64,000 bases of DNA from Thraustochytrium sp. TN22 (Eukaryota; Sar; Bigyra; Thraustochytrida; Thraustochytriidae): assembly GCA_013306675.1 (NCBI GenBank), contig JABLUY010000053.1, positions 97,287 to 161,286 of the forward strand. Direction: 5' to 3'. The position numbers and the translations under genes were made by a program. A model generated the notes under the pieces. It saw only the letters and a list, made by a program, of their open reading frames with translations. It searched no databases and was not told where the DNA came from. The stretch's first letter is position 1, and each line of letters starts with the position of its first letter. This document shows, in pieces, positions 1 through 9,860 of this stretch.

Positions 1-2882
1 CTGAGCGCCGCCACGCTAGTCTGTTGCTGCTGGACGAGCGAGCTCGTGCAGGCAGTGCAGACGTTCGCGCCGCCCTGGCGCACGACACCATAGCCCGAGC
101 GGCACTGGGAGCACATGACGCCCTTGTGGTTGGGGGCGCAAAACTGGCGTCCATTGGTGCGAGACGGCGCGCAGAAGCCGTCCTCGCACTCGTAGATGCT
201 GAGACTGTACTTGTTGGCGCGCCAGTAGCCGTCTTGCAGCTCCATGTTGCCGAGCGTGGTGCCGGCCTGCGAGCAATTCATCACGCTCTGGCAGCTCTTC
301 ACGACGACGTCGCCGGAACAGTCCGTGGCGTTCTCCTCATAGCACACCTGATAGTACCCTGGGCGCGCGATGGTGCAGTCCGTCGACGCGGCGGCGCCCT
401 CGACGGGCGACATGGTTCCCGTGGCGCAGAGTGCGCACACGAGCATCTCCGACGTGCTGTAGGTGTTGTTGGGGCAGGTCTCGCACTGCGAGCGCCCGGT
501 GGTCTCGTTGACCGCCTGCACAACGCCCTTGCCGGCGGCGCAAGCGCGCAGGCTCAGGTAGGCGCCGATGGTGCTGGTAAAGATGTTCTGCACGTTGCCG
601 CTGCGGTTCTCCGCGACGCGCGCCGTGTACACCGCGGCGTTGTCGCCCTGCAGCAGGTAGTACCGCAGGTCCACCGAGCCCGATGTGGGCACCGGCTTCT
701 TGTACAGCACCTCGCCCGAGTACATGTCAGAAAGCTCCCAGAAGGCGTTGTCCAGTGGGTGCGAGACGCCGCTGCTGCTCGCCAGCTCGCGGCGGCGGCT
801 CGACGATGGGAACTCGAGCTCCAAACTCGCGTCGCTGGTGGCCACTAGGGAGACGCCCGTGGGCCGCACGCCGCTCGTGGACTCCGAGCTGAAGTCCGCC
901 AGAACCCGGTTCGGCCTGGCCTGGCGGACTGCAAAGGCCGCCACCGACGCCGACGCCGTGTAGGCGGTATAGTCCGCGATGGGCGCCACGGCCGCATATG
1001 CCGTGGCGTTCGAGTCCATGGGCAGCACGAAACAGCAGGCCGCCGTCGTCGTGGATGCCTCAATGGACACGCGGAAGCCGAACTCGTCCGTGTCGGCCCA
1101 GGGCGACCCGGACTGGGCCACGTCCGCCGAAAGCTGCGCGCACCCCGTACACGACTCGTAGGCGGCCCAGGTCTCGAGCGCAGCCTTGGACCGGCTCGCC
1201 GGTACGTTCAGGGCGAGCACGTTGGCCTCGCGCACCGACCACTGCACCGTGAGCGTGTCGGCGCCGAAGACGAAGTCGTCGATGCTGGCAAAGGCGCCGC
1301 TGTCGCTGCAGGGCGCGCCTGCGATGTCCGCCATCATGAGCTCCAGCTGCGAGGATGACCGGTTGTATCGGCACGACCAGTAGGCGCCCAACGTGTAGGC
1401 GTCCGAAGTGAGCAACTCCCAGGCGGCCGAGAGCGTGGCGCACGAGCACGTCATGGCGTTCTCGCCAAAGCGCAAGAGCGGCAGCTCGCTCGGAGCAGAC
1501 CACCATAGCGGCGCATTCAGGGCGATGAGCGTCTCGTTGTTGTTGTCGTCGGCGCCCGCCACCGCTACGCGAACGTCCGAGTCGTACTCGTCGTCTTCTA
1601 AGCTGCCGACGAGCGCGAGCGCGGCCAGCGAATTACCGTAGGCGTCCACGGCCGCGTACTCGTCGAGAGCAAAGTAATATGTGCCATTGAGCGCGTTGTG
1701 GCTCATGTTGGCCATCGGGACGCGCGTGGAGACGGCGGCCGGGACGGCGTCGGTGAGCGCATTGCGACTCACGTCCAGCTCGTACAGAAATGGGAGATCC
1801 GCGAGCTGCGCCGGCACGCCGCCGGTGAGGCTGCAGTTGGCCAACTGCAGGTACCGCAGCGGAAAGAGCGAGGTCAGGTTGGTCGACTGCATCAGGCTGC
1901 CAACCACGTCGGCAAGCGGCTCGGCGTCCAGCCCGGGTGCGTCGCGCACGGAGACCACCTCAAGACGCGCGAGCGAGGCGAGCGCACCGGCCAACGAGCC
2001 GCGCAGGCCGCCGCCGCGCAGAGCAAGTGCCACGAGGCGCTGGAGCCCTGTGAGGTGCAGGGAGCCAACGTCCAGCTCGTCGCGCGCCGCCGGGACTTCG
2101 ATCTCGAGCTCCTCGAGATTGCTGAGGCTCGTCAGGTTGACGGTCGCGTTGGCCGCGACGGTCGAGGTGATGAGCGCCATGTCGCGCACGCGCAGCGCCA
2201 GCAGACCGGGCGCCAGGCTGACCAGCTCGTTGAGGTCGAGATCGAAGCCGACGAGCGCCTCCAGGTCAAGTTCCGACAGCGTCTCCATGCCGCGGCGGCT
2301 CACGGCGCGGCGCAGGTCATCGATGGTCTCCAGGCCGCCCACGCCGGCGAGCCGGAGCGCCCGCAGGCTGGGCAGCGCCTTGTTGCAGAGGTCGGCGTCC
2401 GGCGCTGCGACCACGTCGGCGAGACTCTGCACGTCTAACTCCACGACACGCTTGTACGTCACGTAGCTTGACTCGAGCGCGCCCAGCAGAAGATCGCAGA
2501 ACGACGGCGTGTTCACCGTCACGAACGCCAGGCTATAGTCCTTGCCACTCCGCGAGACGTCGGCCAGCGCCGCATCCATGGCGTCTGCCAGCTTGTACTC
2601 GCACACAGGCGCGCCGCTGTGGCAGGTGTCCGTGCACGTGATCCCGATCACGGTCTCGTCCTCGCTCCTCTCCGCCGCGGCGCACGTCCACGGCCCGTAT
2701 GAGGCCGAGGTCGTGGCCACGGCATCATAGCTGAGCCCCTCGGCAAGGCCGACCACGCTCGCCACGGCCGCCAGCGTCGCCGCCAGCGTCGCGGCCGCCA
2801 GCGCCGTCCGCGTCGCCCCCGCGGCCCTCCGCCTCGCGCGCCGGCGCGGCGCCCGCGGCGCCATCATCGCCGCGCCCGGCAT
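1..2882 (-). CDS. LRR and Cys-rich surface receptor, N-terminal part (gene runs off the left edge)
   Basis: Reading the minus strand from 2882 gives about 960 codons without a stop to the window edge, so the gene is partial at its 3' end. Two in-frame ATGs lie at 2882 and 2867. A basic stretch (PRRRARRRA) is followed by a hydrophobic Ala/Leu segment at residues 24-48, typical of a signal peptide or signal anchor. Residues about 120-420 carry leucine-rich repeats with forms such as LRYLQLANCSLTGGVP and LYELDVSRNALTDAVP. A beta-rich, Asn-rich (potentially glycosylated) region follows. From about residue 795 there is a Cys-rich module (CETCPNN, CALCATGTMSP, CSQCRSGYG) of the growth-factor-receptor/GCC2-GCC3 type. 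In protists this architecture usually continues into membrane helices, which would lie outside the window. The ligand is unknown. Divergent from the TIR-TPR gene at 4469. Confidence 0.8.
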   Translation of the reverse strand, partial: MPGAAMMAPRAPRRRARRRAAGATRTALAAATLAATLAAVASVVGLAEGLSYDAVATTSASYGPWTCAAAERSEDETVIGITCTDTCHSGAPVCEYKLADAMDAALADVSRSGKDYSLAFVTVNTPSFCDLLLGALESSYVTYKRVVELDVQSLADVVAAPDADLCNKALPSLRALRLAGVGGLETIDDLRRAVSRRGMETLSELDLEALVGFDLDLNELVSLAPGLLALRVRDMALITSTVAANATVNLTSLSNLEELEIEVPAARDELDVGSLHLTGLQRLVALALRGGGLRGSLAGALASLARLEVVSVRDAPGLDAEPLADVVGSLMQSTNLTSLFPLRYLQLANCSLTGGVPAQLADLPFLYELDVSRNALTDAVPAAVSTRVPMANMSHNALNGTYYFALDEYAAVDAYGNSLAALALVGSLEDDEYDSDVRVAVAGADDNNNETLIALNAPLWWSAPSELPLLRFGENAMTCSCATLSAAWELLTSDAYTLGAYWSCRYNRSSSQLELMMADIAGAPCSDSGAFASIDDFVFGADTLTVQWSVREANVLALNVPASRSKAALETWAAYESCTGCAQLSADVAQSGSPWADTDEFGFRVSIEASTTTAACCFVLPMDSNATAYAAVAPIADYTAYTASASVAAFAVRQARPNRVLADFSSESTSGVRPTGVSLVATSDASLELEFPSSSRRRELASSSGVSHPLDNAFWELSDMYSGEVLYKKPVPTSGSVDLRYYLLQGDNAAVYTARVAENRSGNVQNIFTSTIGAYLSLRACAAGKGVVQAVNETTGRSQCETCPNNTYSTSEMLVCALCATGTMSPVEGAAASTDCTIARPGYYQVCYEENATDCSGDVVVKSCQSVMNCSQAGTTLGNMELQDGYWRANKYSLSIYECEDGFCAPSRTNGRQFCAPNHKGVMCSQCRSGYGVVRQGGANVCTACTSSLVQQQQTSVAAL

Positions 2883-3414
2883 CGGTCCTGCCGGGCGCGG
2901 CGCGGTGAGGCGGGCCGTGGCCGTGGCCGGCGACGGCGCGGGGGCGCGTTGCGGCGCGTCGAGCTTGTCGGAGTTCGCGCGGCGACGCGGCCGCGGCGCT
3001 CCGGTCGCGGGAGGGAAGGAGAAGGACTCTGAAGGACTCGGACCCGGAGAGAGCCTGGAGGGACTCGGAGGGAGGGAGAGGGAGAGAGAGAGAGAGAGAA
3101 AGAAGCCTTGCGTTGCCTTGCGCGCACGACCTCGCCGGCCGGTGGCTCCCGCGCCGCCGCCGCCTCGGGCCCCCGTCGCGCCGAGCCCCGCTCGCTTGCT
3201 TACTTGACGAGGCGGCGCCCCGCCGCGAGACGTCGCTCTCCCTGCCCGCTCGCTCGCCAACGGAGCGCAGGGCGGCGCGGCGCGGCGCGGCGCAGCGCGG
3301 CGCAGCGCCTCGGTCTGTCCGCGGGGCGAGCCTTGAGCCGCGCTTGGTCGACGCCGCAGCGACCTCGGGCTCGAGCGCGAGGAGCGAGGAGCGAGAGGCG
3401 GCGTCGCTTCCCGC

Positions 3415-3451
3415 TGTCTTGTCTTGTCTTGTCTTGTCTTGTCTTGTCTTG
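3415..3451. repeat. Pentanucleotide microsatellite (CTTGT)n
   Basis: About seven uninterrupted copies of a TGTCT/CTTGT unit, ending in gacaag. It lies in the intergenic region upstream of two divergent genes. Confidence 0.9.
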
Positions 3452-4074
3452 ACAAGGAGCCCAGGCGTTCGCTGCGACGGCGCCGAACGCGCGGCGCCGG
3501 CCTGAGCGCCGCGAGCGGGCGGCCACGGGCGAGCGACGTGGACGCCGAGCCGGCCTGAGCCGTGGCCGCGCGCGCGTGCGTGCGCGCGCCGCCGCGGCCC
3601 GTCACCGCGCGCGCCCGCGGCGCCCGCGCGCTTGGTCGGGGTTCGCGATTTGAATTTGAATTCGAAATCGATCCCTCATCAGCCCGCCAGAGCTGCAGCC
3701 AGCCGGATGGACCCAAACGGGCTTGGCGAGAAGGCTGCCTGGCTGCGCGGTGCGGCGGCGCGGCACGCTCCTGGCAGCGGATTCCCCGCGCGGGATGCGG
3801 CAGCTGCGGCACACGCGTAAATCAGCGCGTGGCTCAAAAACTTGGCGTTGAGGCCGACTAGCTAGCTAGAGAGCTTGAGAGCCTCGACGCCGAAGCCTGA
3901 GGTGGCGATGGATCCGTGATTCCGTGGCCGGTCTTCTTGTATCGCCGGAGACAGCGAGGACGTGCGGCGGTGGCGCTCCTTCGTGGCGCCAGTGGCGGAC
4001 GCCGTGCTGCACTGGCAGTGCAGTGCAGTGCCAATGGCATGGCTGACTGGCTGGTGCGCCGTGGTGACGGCGTG

Positions 4075-4125
4075 GTCCAAGTCAAGGCCCGGGTCCGGAC
4101 CTCGTCCAAGTCAAGGCCCGGGTCC
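4075..4125. repeat. Tandem duplication, period 29 bp
   Basis: The 22-base word starting gtccaagtcaaggcccgg occurs at 4075-4096 and again, exactly, at 4104-4125. Non-coding, upstream of the gene at 4469. Confidence 0.85.
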
Positions 4126-4468
4126 TCGGACCCGTTCTTCCAATGCCAGGGGCCCGGATTCTTCAATCTCATCAACCATGGAGCCGCGGCCCGCGGCCAG
4201 CGCCGCAGCGGCCACGGGTTGTTGTTGAAGAACGGGGGCTTTTCGTAGCCGCCAGCCGCTGTAGCCAGCCGCTACGGCGTCCAGCGCGTTGTGCCACCGC
4301 CGCGGGCTACTAGGCCAGACCGACCGGCCGGCTGGCTGGGCGCCAAGGTGACCGCCGCAGCGGCACCGAAGCGGGACTTGTGGTGAGAGGCAGGCAGACT
4401 CGGACAAGCAGACAAGCAAAAACGAGGCCACGGCCGTACCGGTCTGGTACCGCAAGTACGCCAAGAAG

Positions 4469-6226
4469 ATGGGCATCGCGACGCGCGTGCGCCAAAGCCT
4501 CGGCAGGCTGAGTCAGCGAGGGCGCGGAGACGCGGCGTACGAGGAGGAGGAGAAGCGCCTCGTGGACTACCGCAGCATCAGCCTGGGCCTGCTCCACAAG
4601 GTGCTCTCGGAACTCCTGGACGGCAGCCTCGCGGAGAACGTGCAGCTGGTCGTGGCGACGCGCGACCTGAGCGACCGCGTCGAGGAGGGCAGCACGCTGC
4701 AGATTGTGGCGCACGAGGATGACGGCGCCGTGCGGGTCGCGGCGACCCATGTGGAGGGCGAGCTCATCGTGGCGGTGGACGAGGATGTGGTCGTCAAGCC
4801 GCGGGAGGACTGGAGCACCGAAGACGTCGCGGAGCACGTGGTCATGCCGCGCGCGCTGCAAATGCCGGCGGACCAGGCGATCTTCTTGAACACCGCGCCT
4901 GCGACGGCCGTGGGCGGCCGCTTCCAAGGCACCTTCGTGAGCCAGGCCCGGCGCTGCAGGTTCGCGGACCTGGTCGGCGCGCTGCTCGCGCACTTTGAGA
5001 GTCATGACCCGGAGGGTGTCTATGTGTGGCTGGACCTCTTCTGCGCCAACCAACCACTGCTGACCAGCAAGGACCGGCCGAGCGCCGAGACGCAAGCGCT
5101 GCGCGACCGCGTCCTGACCGGGGGTCTGCACGAGGCCATCACGCGGTTCGACAGCGCCTTGGTGTTCTTTGACCGCTGGGACGAGCCCGCGCCCTTGCAG
5201 CGCGCATGGTGCGTGTGGGAGATCTATGGGGCCGTACGCGGCGGGCGGGCGCCCAGCGTCGTGTACGCGCCGGGCGAGGAGGAGCGCTTCATCGAGACGC
5301 TTCTCCATGACGCGGACGAGATCGCCGTGGCCATGGCCAACAAGATGGACATGCGCCGGGCAACGTGCTGGAAGGCTGACGACAAGGCCATGATCGACAG
5401 GGCCGTGAGCGAAAAGCTGGAGGGCGGATACACGACGCTCAACATGGAGCTGCACGACCGCCAGCGGGACTGGCTGACTGGCATCGCGCGCGACAAGGCT
5501 GCCCAAGCCCGGCGGGCAGAGGGCGGCGACATGATGCGCACGGCAAAACTACTCGCTCAAGTCGGCTACCTGGTCCACACGCAGGGCAGCTACGGCGAGG
5601 CAATTCAGTACTACACGGAGGCGCAGGAGATTTTGACGAACCAGCTCGGGCCCAGGCACGCGCGCGTCGCCATCCAGCTGGTCAACAGCGGCGTTGCCTT
5701 CAAAGACCAGGGCGACTACGAGGAGGCCCTGGACAGGTACCAGCTCGCGCTGTCCATCTTTCGAGAAGCACTCGGGCCACAGCATCGCTTGGTGGGGACG
5801 ACGCTCAACAATATCGGCGGCATTTTCATAAGGCAGGACCGCCACGAGGAGGCGTTGGACTTTTACAAGGCGTCGCTGGCGGTGCACAGGGCAAACCCCA
5901 AGGCGCGGCTGCCCGATGTGGCGCAGTCACTCGCCAACATCGGTCAGGCGCTGCGCCACCTGGACCGCCTCGAGGAGGCGCTGGAGAGCTTCGAAGAGGC
6001 CCTCTCCATCTACCGAGAGGCCCTCGGCCCGCGACACCCATTCGTGGCGACCGCGCTCTACAATGTCGCCTGCCTGCACCGTGCCCGCGGCGACTGGCAG
6101 GCCGCGCTGGCGCTCTTCGAGGAGGTTCTCGAGATCCGTCTCGAGGCACTGGGCGCAAGTCACCCGGACACGCAAAATGTACAAGCCTCAATCCGGAACT
6201 GTCGCGAACGAGAGCACTCTTCGTAG
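4469..6226 (+). CDS. TIR-like domain plus TPR-repeat protein
   Basis: 585 residues. Residues 1-145 match nothing I recognise. Residues about 150-290 form a TIR-like block (TFVSQARRCRFADLV, VWLDLFCANQ, LVFFDRW, LQRAWCVWEIYGA), the arrangement often found N-terminal to TPRs in protist and algal proteins annotated as kinesin-light-chain-like. Residues about 355-575 are tandem TPRs of the 42-residue kinesin-light-chain/nephrocystin type (YGEAIQYYTEAQEILTNQLG and following units, each ending LGPRH or similar). A signalling scaffold or NLR-like role is inference. 4469 is the first ATG. The frame stays open upstream to about 4352 and encodes plausible protein (VPVWYRKYAKK) without a start, so an upstream exon is possible. 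Confidence 0.85.
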   Translation: MGIATRVRQSLGRLSQRGRGDAAYEEEEKRLVDYRSISLGLLHKVLSELLDGSLAENVQLVVATRDLSDRVEEGSTLQIVAHEDDGAVRVAATHVEGELIVAVDEDVVVKPREDWSTEDVAEHVVMPRALQMPADQAIFLNTAPATAVGGRFQGTFVSQARRCRFADLVGALLAHFESHDPEGVYVWLDLFCANQPLLTSKDRPSAETQALRDRVLTGGLHEAITRFDSALVFFDRWDEPAPLQRAWCVWEIYGAVRGGRAPSVVYAPGEEERFIETLLHDADEIAVAMANKMDMRRATCWKADDKAMIDRAVSEKLEGGYTTLNMELHDRQRDWLTGIARDKAAQARRAEGGDMMRTAKLLAQVGYLVHTQGSYGEAIQYYTEAQEILTNQLGPRHARVAIQLVNSGVAFKDQGDYEEALDRYQLALSIFREALGPQHRLVGTTLNNIGGIFIRQDRHEEALDFYKASLAVHRANPKARLPDVAQSLANIGQALRHLDRLEEALESFEEALSIYREALGPRHPFVATALYNVACLHRARGDWQAALALFEEVLEIRLEALGASHPDTQNVQASIRNCREREHSS

Positions 6227-6859
6227 TTGCGCCCAGCGTAAGTCACCGGGGAGTCGAATCCGTTCAGACGATTCATCTCGTCTTGGTCTTGTCTCGTTTT
6301 GTTTCGTGGCGTGGAGTTGCGTTGCGTTGCGTTGCGTTGCTTTGCGTTTCGCTGCGCACCAATGCAATCAAAATGTTGAGCGGACTAAATGTATGCAAGT
6401 CTATCCCAATCACACCTCTATGCTTACTCGTATCCGCCTACCACGCGGGGGTCCCTCGGTGACGCCCGGCACAGGGGGCACTAAAGCGTATTAAGAGGGT
6501 ACTTTACTCCCGATTTGCTCCAAAAAAGTGGCCTAGAGTCTGGCGAAGTTAGTTCCGCATTCGATCAAAAACGCAGCGATGGGGCCGAGCTTGAAGAGGC
6601 CCACTCGAAGCGACCCAAGGCTCCTGCCCCCTATTCATTTTGGCCGAAGGCGTGGTGGTTAGGATGAGATGAGCTCGGCAGTTCGCCCAGAGCGGCTTTG
6701 GGGGGAGCTCGCGCGCGACTTCGTCGCGGAGCGCGCTGGAGCCGCAGGCGCTGCGGCGCGCGGCTGCAGGCGGCCCTGGCGGGTGCCTTGTGCCTGCTCT
6801 CAGCTCGCACGCCCCTGCCGCAGCGCTTGGACGTGGAGTCGGGCCCGCACTGCGACATC
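6227..6859. other. Intergenic, 3' flank and left flank of a transposon remnant
   Basis: No supported gene. It contains a GTTGC pentamer array (6316-6340) and an AT-richer segment (about 6355-6560) that stands out from the GC-rich surroundings. That segment includes a TTAA at 6491-6494 which may mark the edge of the degraded mobile element. Confidence 0.5.
6316..6345. repeat. Pentanucleotide microsatellite (GTTGC)n
   Basis: Five exact copies of gttgc (6316-6340), followed by a degenerate one. Lies about 90 bp after the stop of the TIR-TPR gene. Confidence 0.85.
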
Positions 6860-8715
6860 ATGGCATCGGCGAGGCCTAACCACCGCGTGGAGGACGACAG
6901 CGACAGCGACAGCGACAGCGAGTTCGTGCCCCTGGACAAGCGGGACACAGGGGACGAAGACGAAGAAGGAGAGGAGCTTGGCGACGAGGATGCTCGTGCT
7001 GAGGCCGCTGCGCAGCAAGACTTCGAAGACATACTTGCGTTGGTCGACGAACCGACGCGTGGTGCGAGTGCATGTTCGAGGTCGGCCTCATTCAGCACAA
7101 GACCGTTCCGGGGCTCGCAGTCTCGCCGGATGGAGTCGCTCGCGTCCGGCTTCCAGGCGCGGAGTGCGACGCATCGTCAGTACTATGCAGCGTCGAGATC
7201 AAGACGCGCGTCGCGCCTGGAGGCGCGGTAGACGCACGTATCGTGAGCACCCAGATGAACACGTGGGGGACGAGACTTGGTGGAAGGCCATACCTGCCGA
7301 GCACCGCGCGCAAGTCTTGCACCAAGCTGTGGTCCTCCAAATCGATCACGTGCTCTACGTTGCTGCCAGCACGAGTTCGTGTTTGTACGCCTGCCTCGTT
7401 GAAGTGCCTCCGGACGCCCGGCTCGCCATGGAGCGCGCTCTGAAACCGTGGGCGGACAAGCTCACGACATGGGCGCACCAGAGCATCGACAGCGGGTGCG
7501 CCGCCCAAGCCACCTGCCATCTTCGGCGAGGAGGAGGGGGCGGTGCTGAGCTCGCACTTCCGGCTGTGGCGCGCCATGCGCAAGCTTGTCGCTCTGAAGG
7601 GGCCCATGCGGCCCGTGCATGTCATCAAGTGCTTACCGCAGGAGCTATACAACGTCGCAAAGGGCGGCGTCGACGGAAGCACACAGTACGTGGAGCAGAT
7701 CACCAACACGCAGTGCATGAATCTGAGCTGCGACCAGAACATCGCGTTGCGCACGTACAAGCAGCTCGTTGTCAACGCCATCGTGGTCTACCGCTACTTA
7801 CAGGCTGCGAGGAAGAGCAACCTCGAAGACAGCGACGGGCTAAAGGCCCTCCGCGACAAGGTGAACCGCTCTGAAGCGCTCAGCACTGTCTCGTTCCGCC
7901 TCACTGTCGACATGGTCCGTCACGTCTACAGGAGCAGGCAGCTCGATACGGCGCAGGTGGAGTTCAACATGCAGCCAAGCATGCCCAAGCCCACTGGGCT
8001 CACCAGGGAAGCGGCGAGGGACCTCGTGACCGCCGGTAAGCGCAAGCGAACCCCCGAGTTGCAGAAGTTCTTCAACCACGGCCAAGCCCGCGACATCCGC
8101 CTCGATGCCGCACTGCAACATGACTCAGAGGCCGCGGGAAAGGCATCCTTCAACGCCAACAACAAGAGGATTCCCGCCAAGCGGCTCTGCGTCATCTGCG
8201 GCAAGCAAACGCACCGTCGTTGCACCATCTGCGGTGTGCCTCTGCACGTGTTCATGAGAAAGAATGAACGCACAACCTGCTTTTCCAAGTGGCACACGCG
8301 CGTGCGCGTCGAGCCTCACGAAGGCTTCAAGAAGCGCAAGACAAACGTCAACGGAACACCTTCGCCCATTTGCCTCGATCATGTCGATTCGAGCAGCGCC
8401 AGTGCCTCGTCCGGTACCCCTACAGCGCAGAGCAGGAACGACCACGTAGCCCAAGCCAGCTACACCGACACCCCATCAAGCCATAGTTCAAGATCCTCTC
8501 GCAGCAGCCTCAGCACGAGTCCATCGTGCCCTTGATGCAGCCCAAGTTGGCCTCAGCATCCGCACAGGCCAGTCGGAAGTGACCAACACTTTACGCTTCC
8601 ATACAAACCCAGTAGTTGAAAGTTCCAAAAATGATTAGAATCATGATAGCAACAGGTCAGTCGAGCGCAAGCAGGAGAGCCGATTTACTAGGGATAATAT
8701 GGCTATCCTGATTAA
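6491..8715. mobile_element. Candidate boundaries of a degraded PiggyBac-like DNA transposon
   Basis: The frameshifted transposase-like gene is bracketed by TTAA at 6491-6494 and 8712-8715. TTAA is the target site of PiggyBac-type elements and is uncommon in this GC-rich DNA. The inner ends are only weakly inverted: TTAAGAGGGTA on the left, TTAATCAGGATA read inward from the right. Both ends are AT-richer than neighbouring genes. The boundaries are inference; the terminal repeats are too diverged for a firm call. Confidence 0.3.
6860..8535 (+). pseudogene. Frameshifted transposon-derived gene: YqaJ-like nuclease joined to PiggyBac-like C-terminus
   Basis: Coding-like sequence hops between frames. 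An acidic, Ser/Asp-rich N-terminus starts at the ATG at 6860. A nuclease-like piece in another frame follows (about 7066-7225; VPGLAVSPDGVARV and CSVEIKTRV, resembling the SPDG and EIK motifs of YqaJ-type PD-(D/E)XK enzymes). A third frame (about 7235-7490; WKAIPAEHRAQVLHQAVVLQ) continues that fold. The longest piece (about 7490-8535) carries LPQELYNVAKGGVD, like the YN..KGGVD block of PiggyBac DDE transposases. It also has a zinc-ribbon pattern, CVICG...CTICGVPLH...CFSKWH, as at PiggyBac C-termini. At least three frameshifts and the absence of the central DDE region make it a relic, though sequencing errors or tiny introns cannot be excluded. A PD-(D/E)XK nuclease beside a transposase is known in some eukaryotic DNA transposons. 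Confidence 0.6.
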
Positions 8716-8757
8716 ACTCCGTCTAGGGCGATGGGATTGGGCTATGCCTTATTACTG

Positions 8758-9666
8758 TTAGTCCTTGAGTGGGAGTTGCTGCCTCACACTTCGTAGCTCG
8801 TCTTTTAGAGCGGCAATTTCTTCGCGCAGCCGAGGCACAAGCGAGACGCAGCTCCCATCACAGGGCTTGCGGGCGATCAAACTGGCGCCTAGCGCAGCGG
8901 AATCAGAGGGTGGGATGGTCGCGAGTTCGCGAGGTGGTGGCGGCGGCCGGAGCGCCTCCGGCAGTTGCTGCGCTGTGGTGCTCGGGCTCCGGCCGCGCTT
9001 GAGCGAACTGTAGCGCAGGAGGATGTCCTCATCCGACGGGAAGATGGGCGCCTCCGCATTGGCGGCCACAATGGAGCTTGCAATAAAAGCAGGTTGTGAC
9101 TCCACCGGTTGCTCTTTAATGCGATCCCGCAAGCGATCCACGCTCTTGCTCATTTGCTCCACGTATTCCATCTTGCTGGCGATGAATTGCGCGTACAATT
9201 CAGCCGAGGCATTCTTGGACTTGCTCGAGACAAAGATGGCATGAGAGCGCACCTTTTGCTGGAAGGTCTGCCCCTGGACCTTGATGCTGAAGCTCATTTC
9301 TACGACAAACTTGTTTGACTTGCACACGGACGAGTGCACTTTGAGCGCGACCGAGTCCGGCACCACGAGCACCAGCTGCACCAGCTCGGACGACTCGCTC
9401 TTGAACCGCTGCAGCGCCTCGTCGATGCGGAAGTCGCCCGACCGGTCATACTCGGCGCCCGTCGCCGACACCTGCAGCACGCGAACGGCGTCCAGGTCCC
9501 ACTCCGGCGCGCCGTTGGACCCTTGTGCGCTCTCGTCCGGCAGTGGCTCCAACACCACCACGAAGTGCAGCGCCCGCCCGTGCGACCCCACGTTCAGAAA
9601 CGCCTTGTGCGACTGGTGCAGCAGGTGCACGCGCGCGCCCTGCGCCGTGAGTCCCGCCTCCGCCAT
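8758..9666 (-). CDS. Conserved-looking protein of unknown function, beta-rich core and C-terminal coiled coil
   Basis: 302 residues, starting at the ATG at 9666. The first ~170 residues alternate hydrophobic positions like a beta-sandwich (VHLLHQSHKAFLNVGS, LVLVVPDSVALKVHSS, FVVEMSFSIKVQGQ, SHAIFVSSKSKN). The last strand loosely recalls immunoglobulin-fold DNA-binding domains, but I cannot name a family. A possible helix follows (about 175-200), then a Pro-rich linker (PPPPPREL), and a short C-terminal coiled coil (LREEIAALKDELRSVRQQ). No signal peptide or membrane segment. The 5' leader is a CGCCT pentamer array. The function is unknown. Confidence 0.75.
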   Translation of the reverse strand: MAEAGLTAQGARVHLLHQSHKAFLNVGSHGRALHFVVVLEPLPDESAQGSNGAPEWDLDAVRVLQVSATGAEYDRSGDFRIDEALQRFKSESSELVQLVLVVPDSVALKVHSSVCKSNKFVVEMSFSIKVQGQTFQQKVRSHAIFVSSKSKNASAELYAQFIASKMEYVEQMSKSVDRLRDRIKEQPVESQPAFIASSIVAANAEAPIFPSDEDILLRYSSLKRGRSPSTTAQQLPEALRPPPPPRELATIPPSDSAALGASLIARKPCDGSCVSLVPRLREEIAALKDELRSVRQQLPLKD

Positions 9667-9822
9667 GTCGCCTCCTCGCCTCGCCTCGCCTCGCCTCGCG
9701 CTTCGTCGCGGGAAAATCCCTCGCCGCCGCCCCCACCACCGCCGCCGCCGCCGCCGCGGAGCTAGGGGCCGCGTGCGGCCGCGCGCGCCGAGCTTTGCGC
9801 TGCTGCCGCCGCCGCCGCGGCT

Positions 9823-9860
<38 letters not shown>

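Larger units (their letters stand above)
2883..4468. other. Intergenic region between divergent genes, repeat-rich
   Basis: No supported gene. It holds a GA-rich run (about 3069-3100), CGCGG-type pentamers (about 3270-3310), a CTTGT pentamer array (3415-3451), an AT-rich island with imperfect dyad symmetry (about 3645-3671) and a 29-bp-period tandem duplication (4075-4125). It probably contains the promoters of both flanking divergent genes, but I see no recognisable core promoter element. Confidence 0.6.

Noticed and set aside
4310-5506. 398-codon minus-strand ORF
   Set aside because: Shadow of the TIR-TPR gene. No domain and biased composition.
6250-6275. gtcgaatcc resembling a tRNA T-loop
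   Set aside because: No matching acceptor stem, anticodon arm or D-arm around it. No tRNA or rRNA was found in the window.
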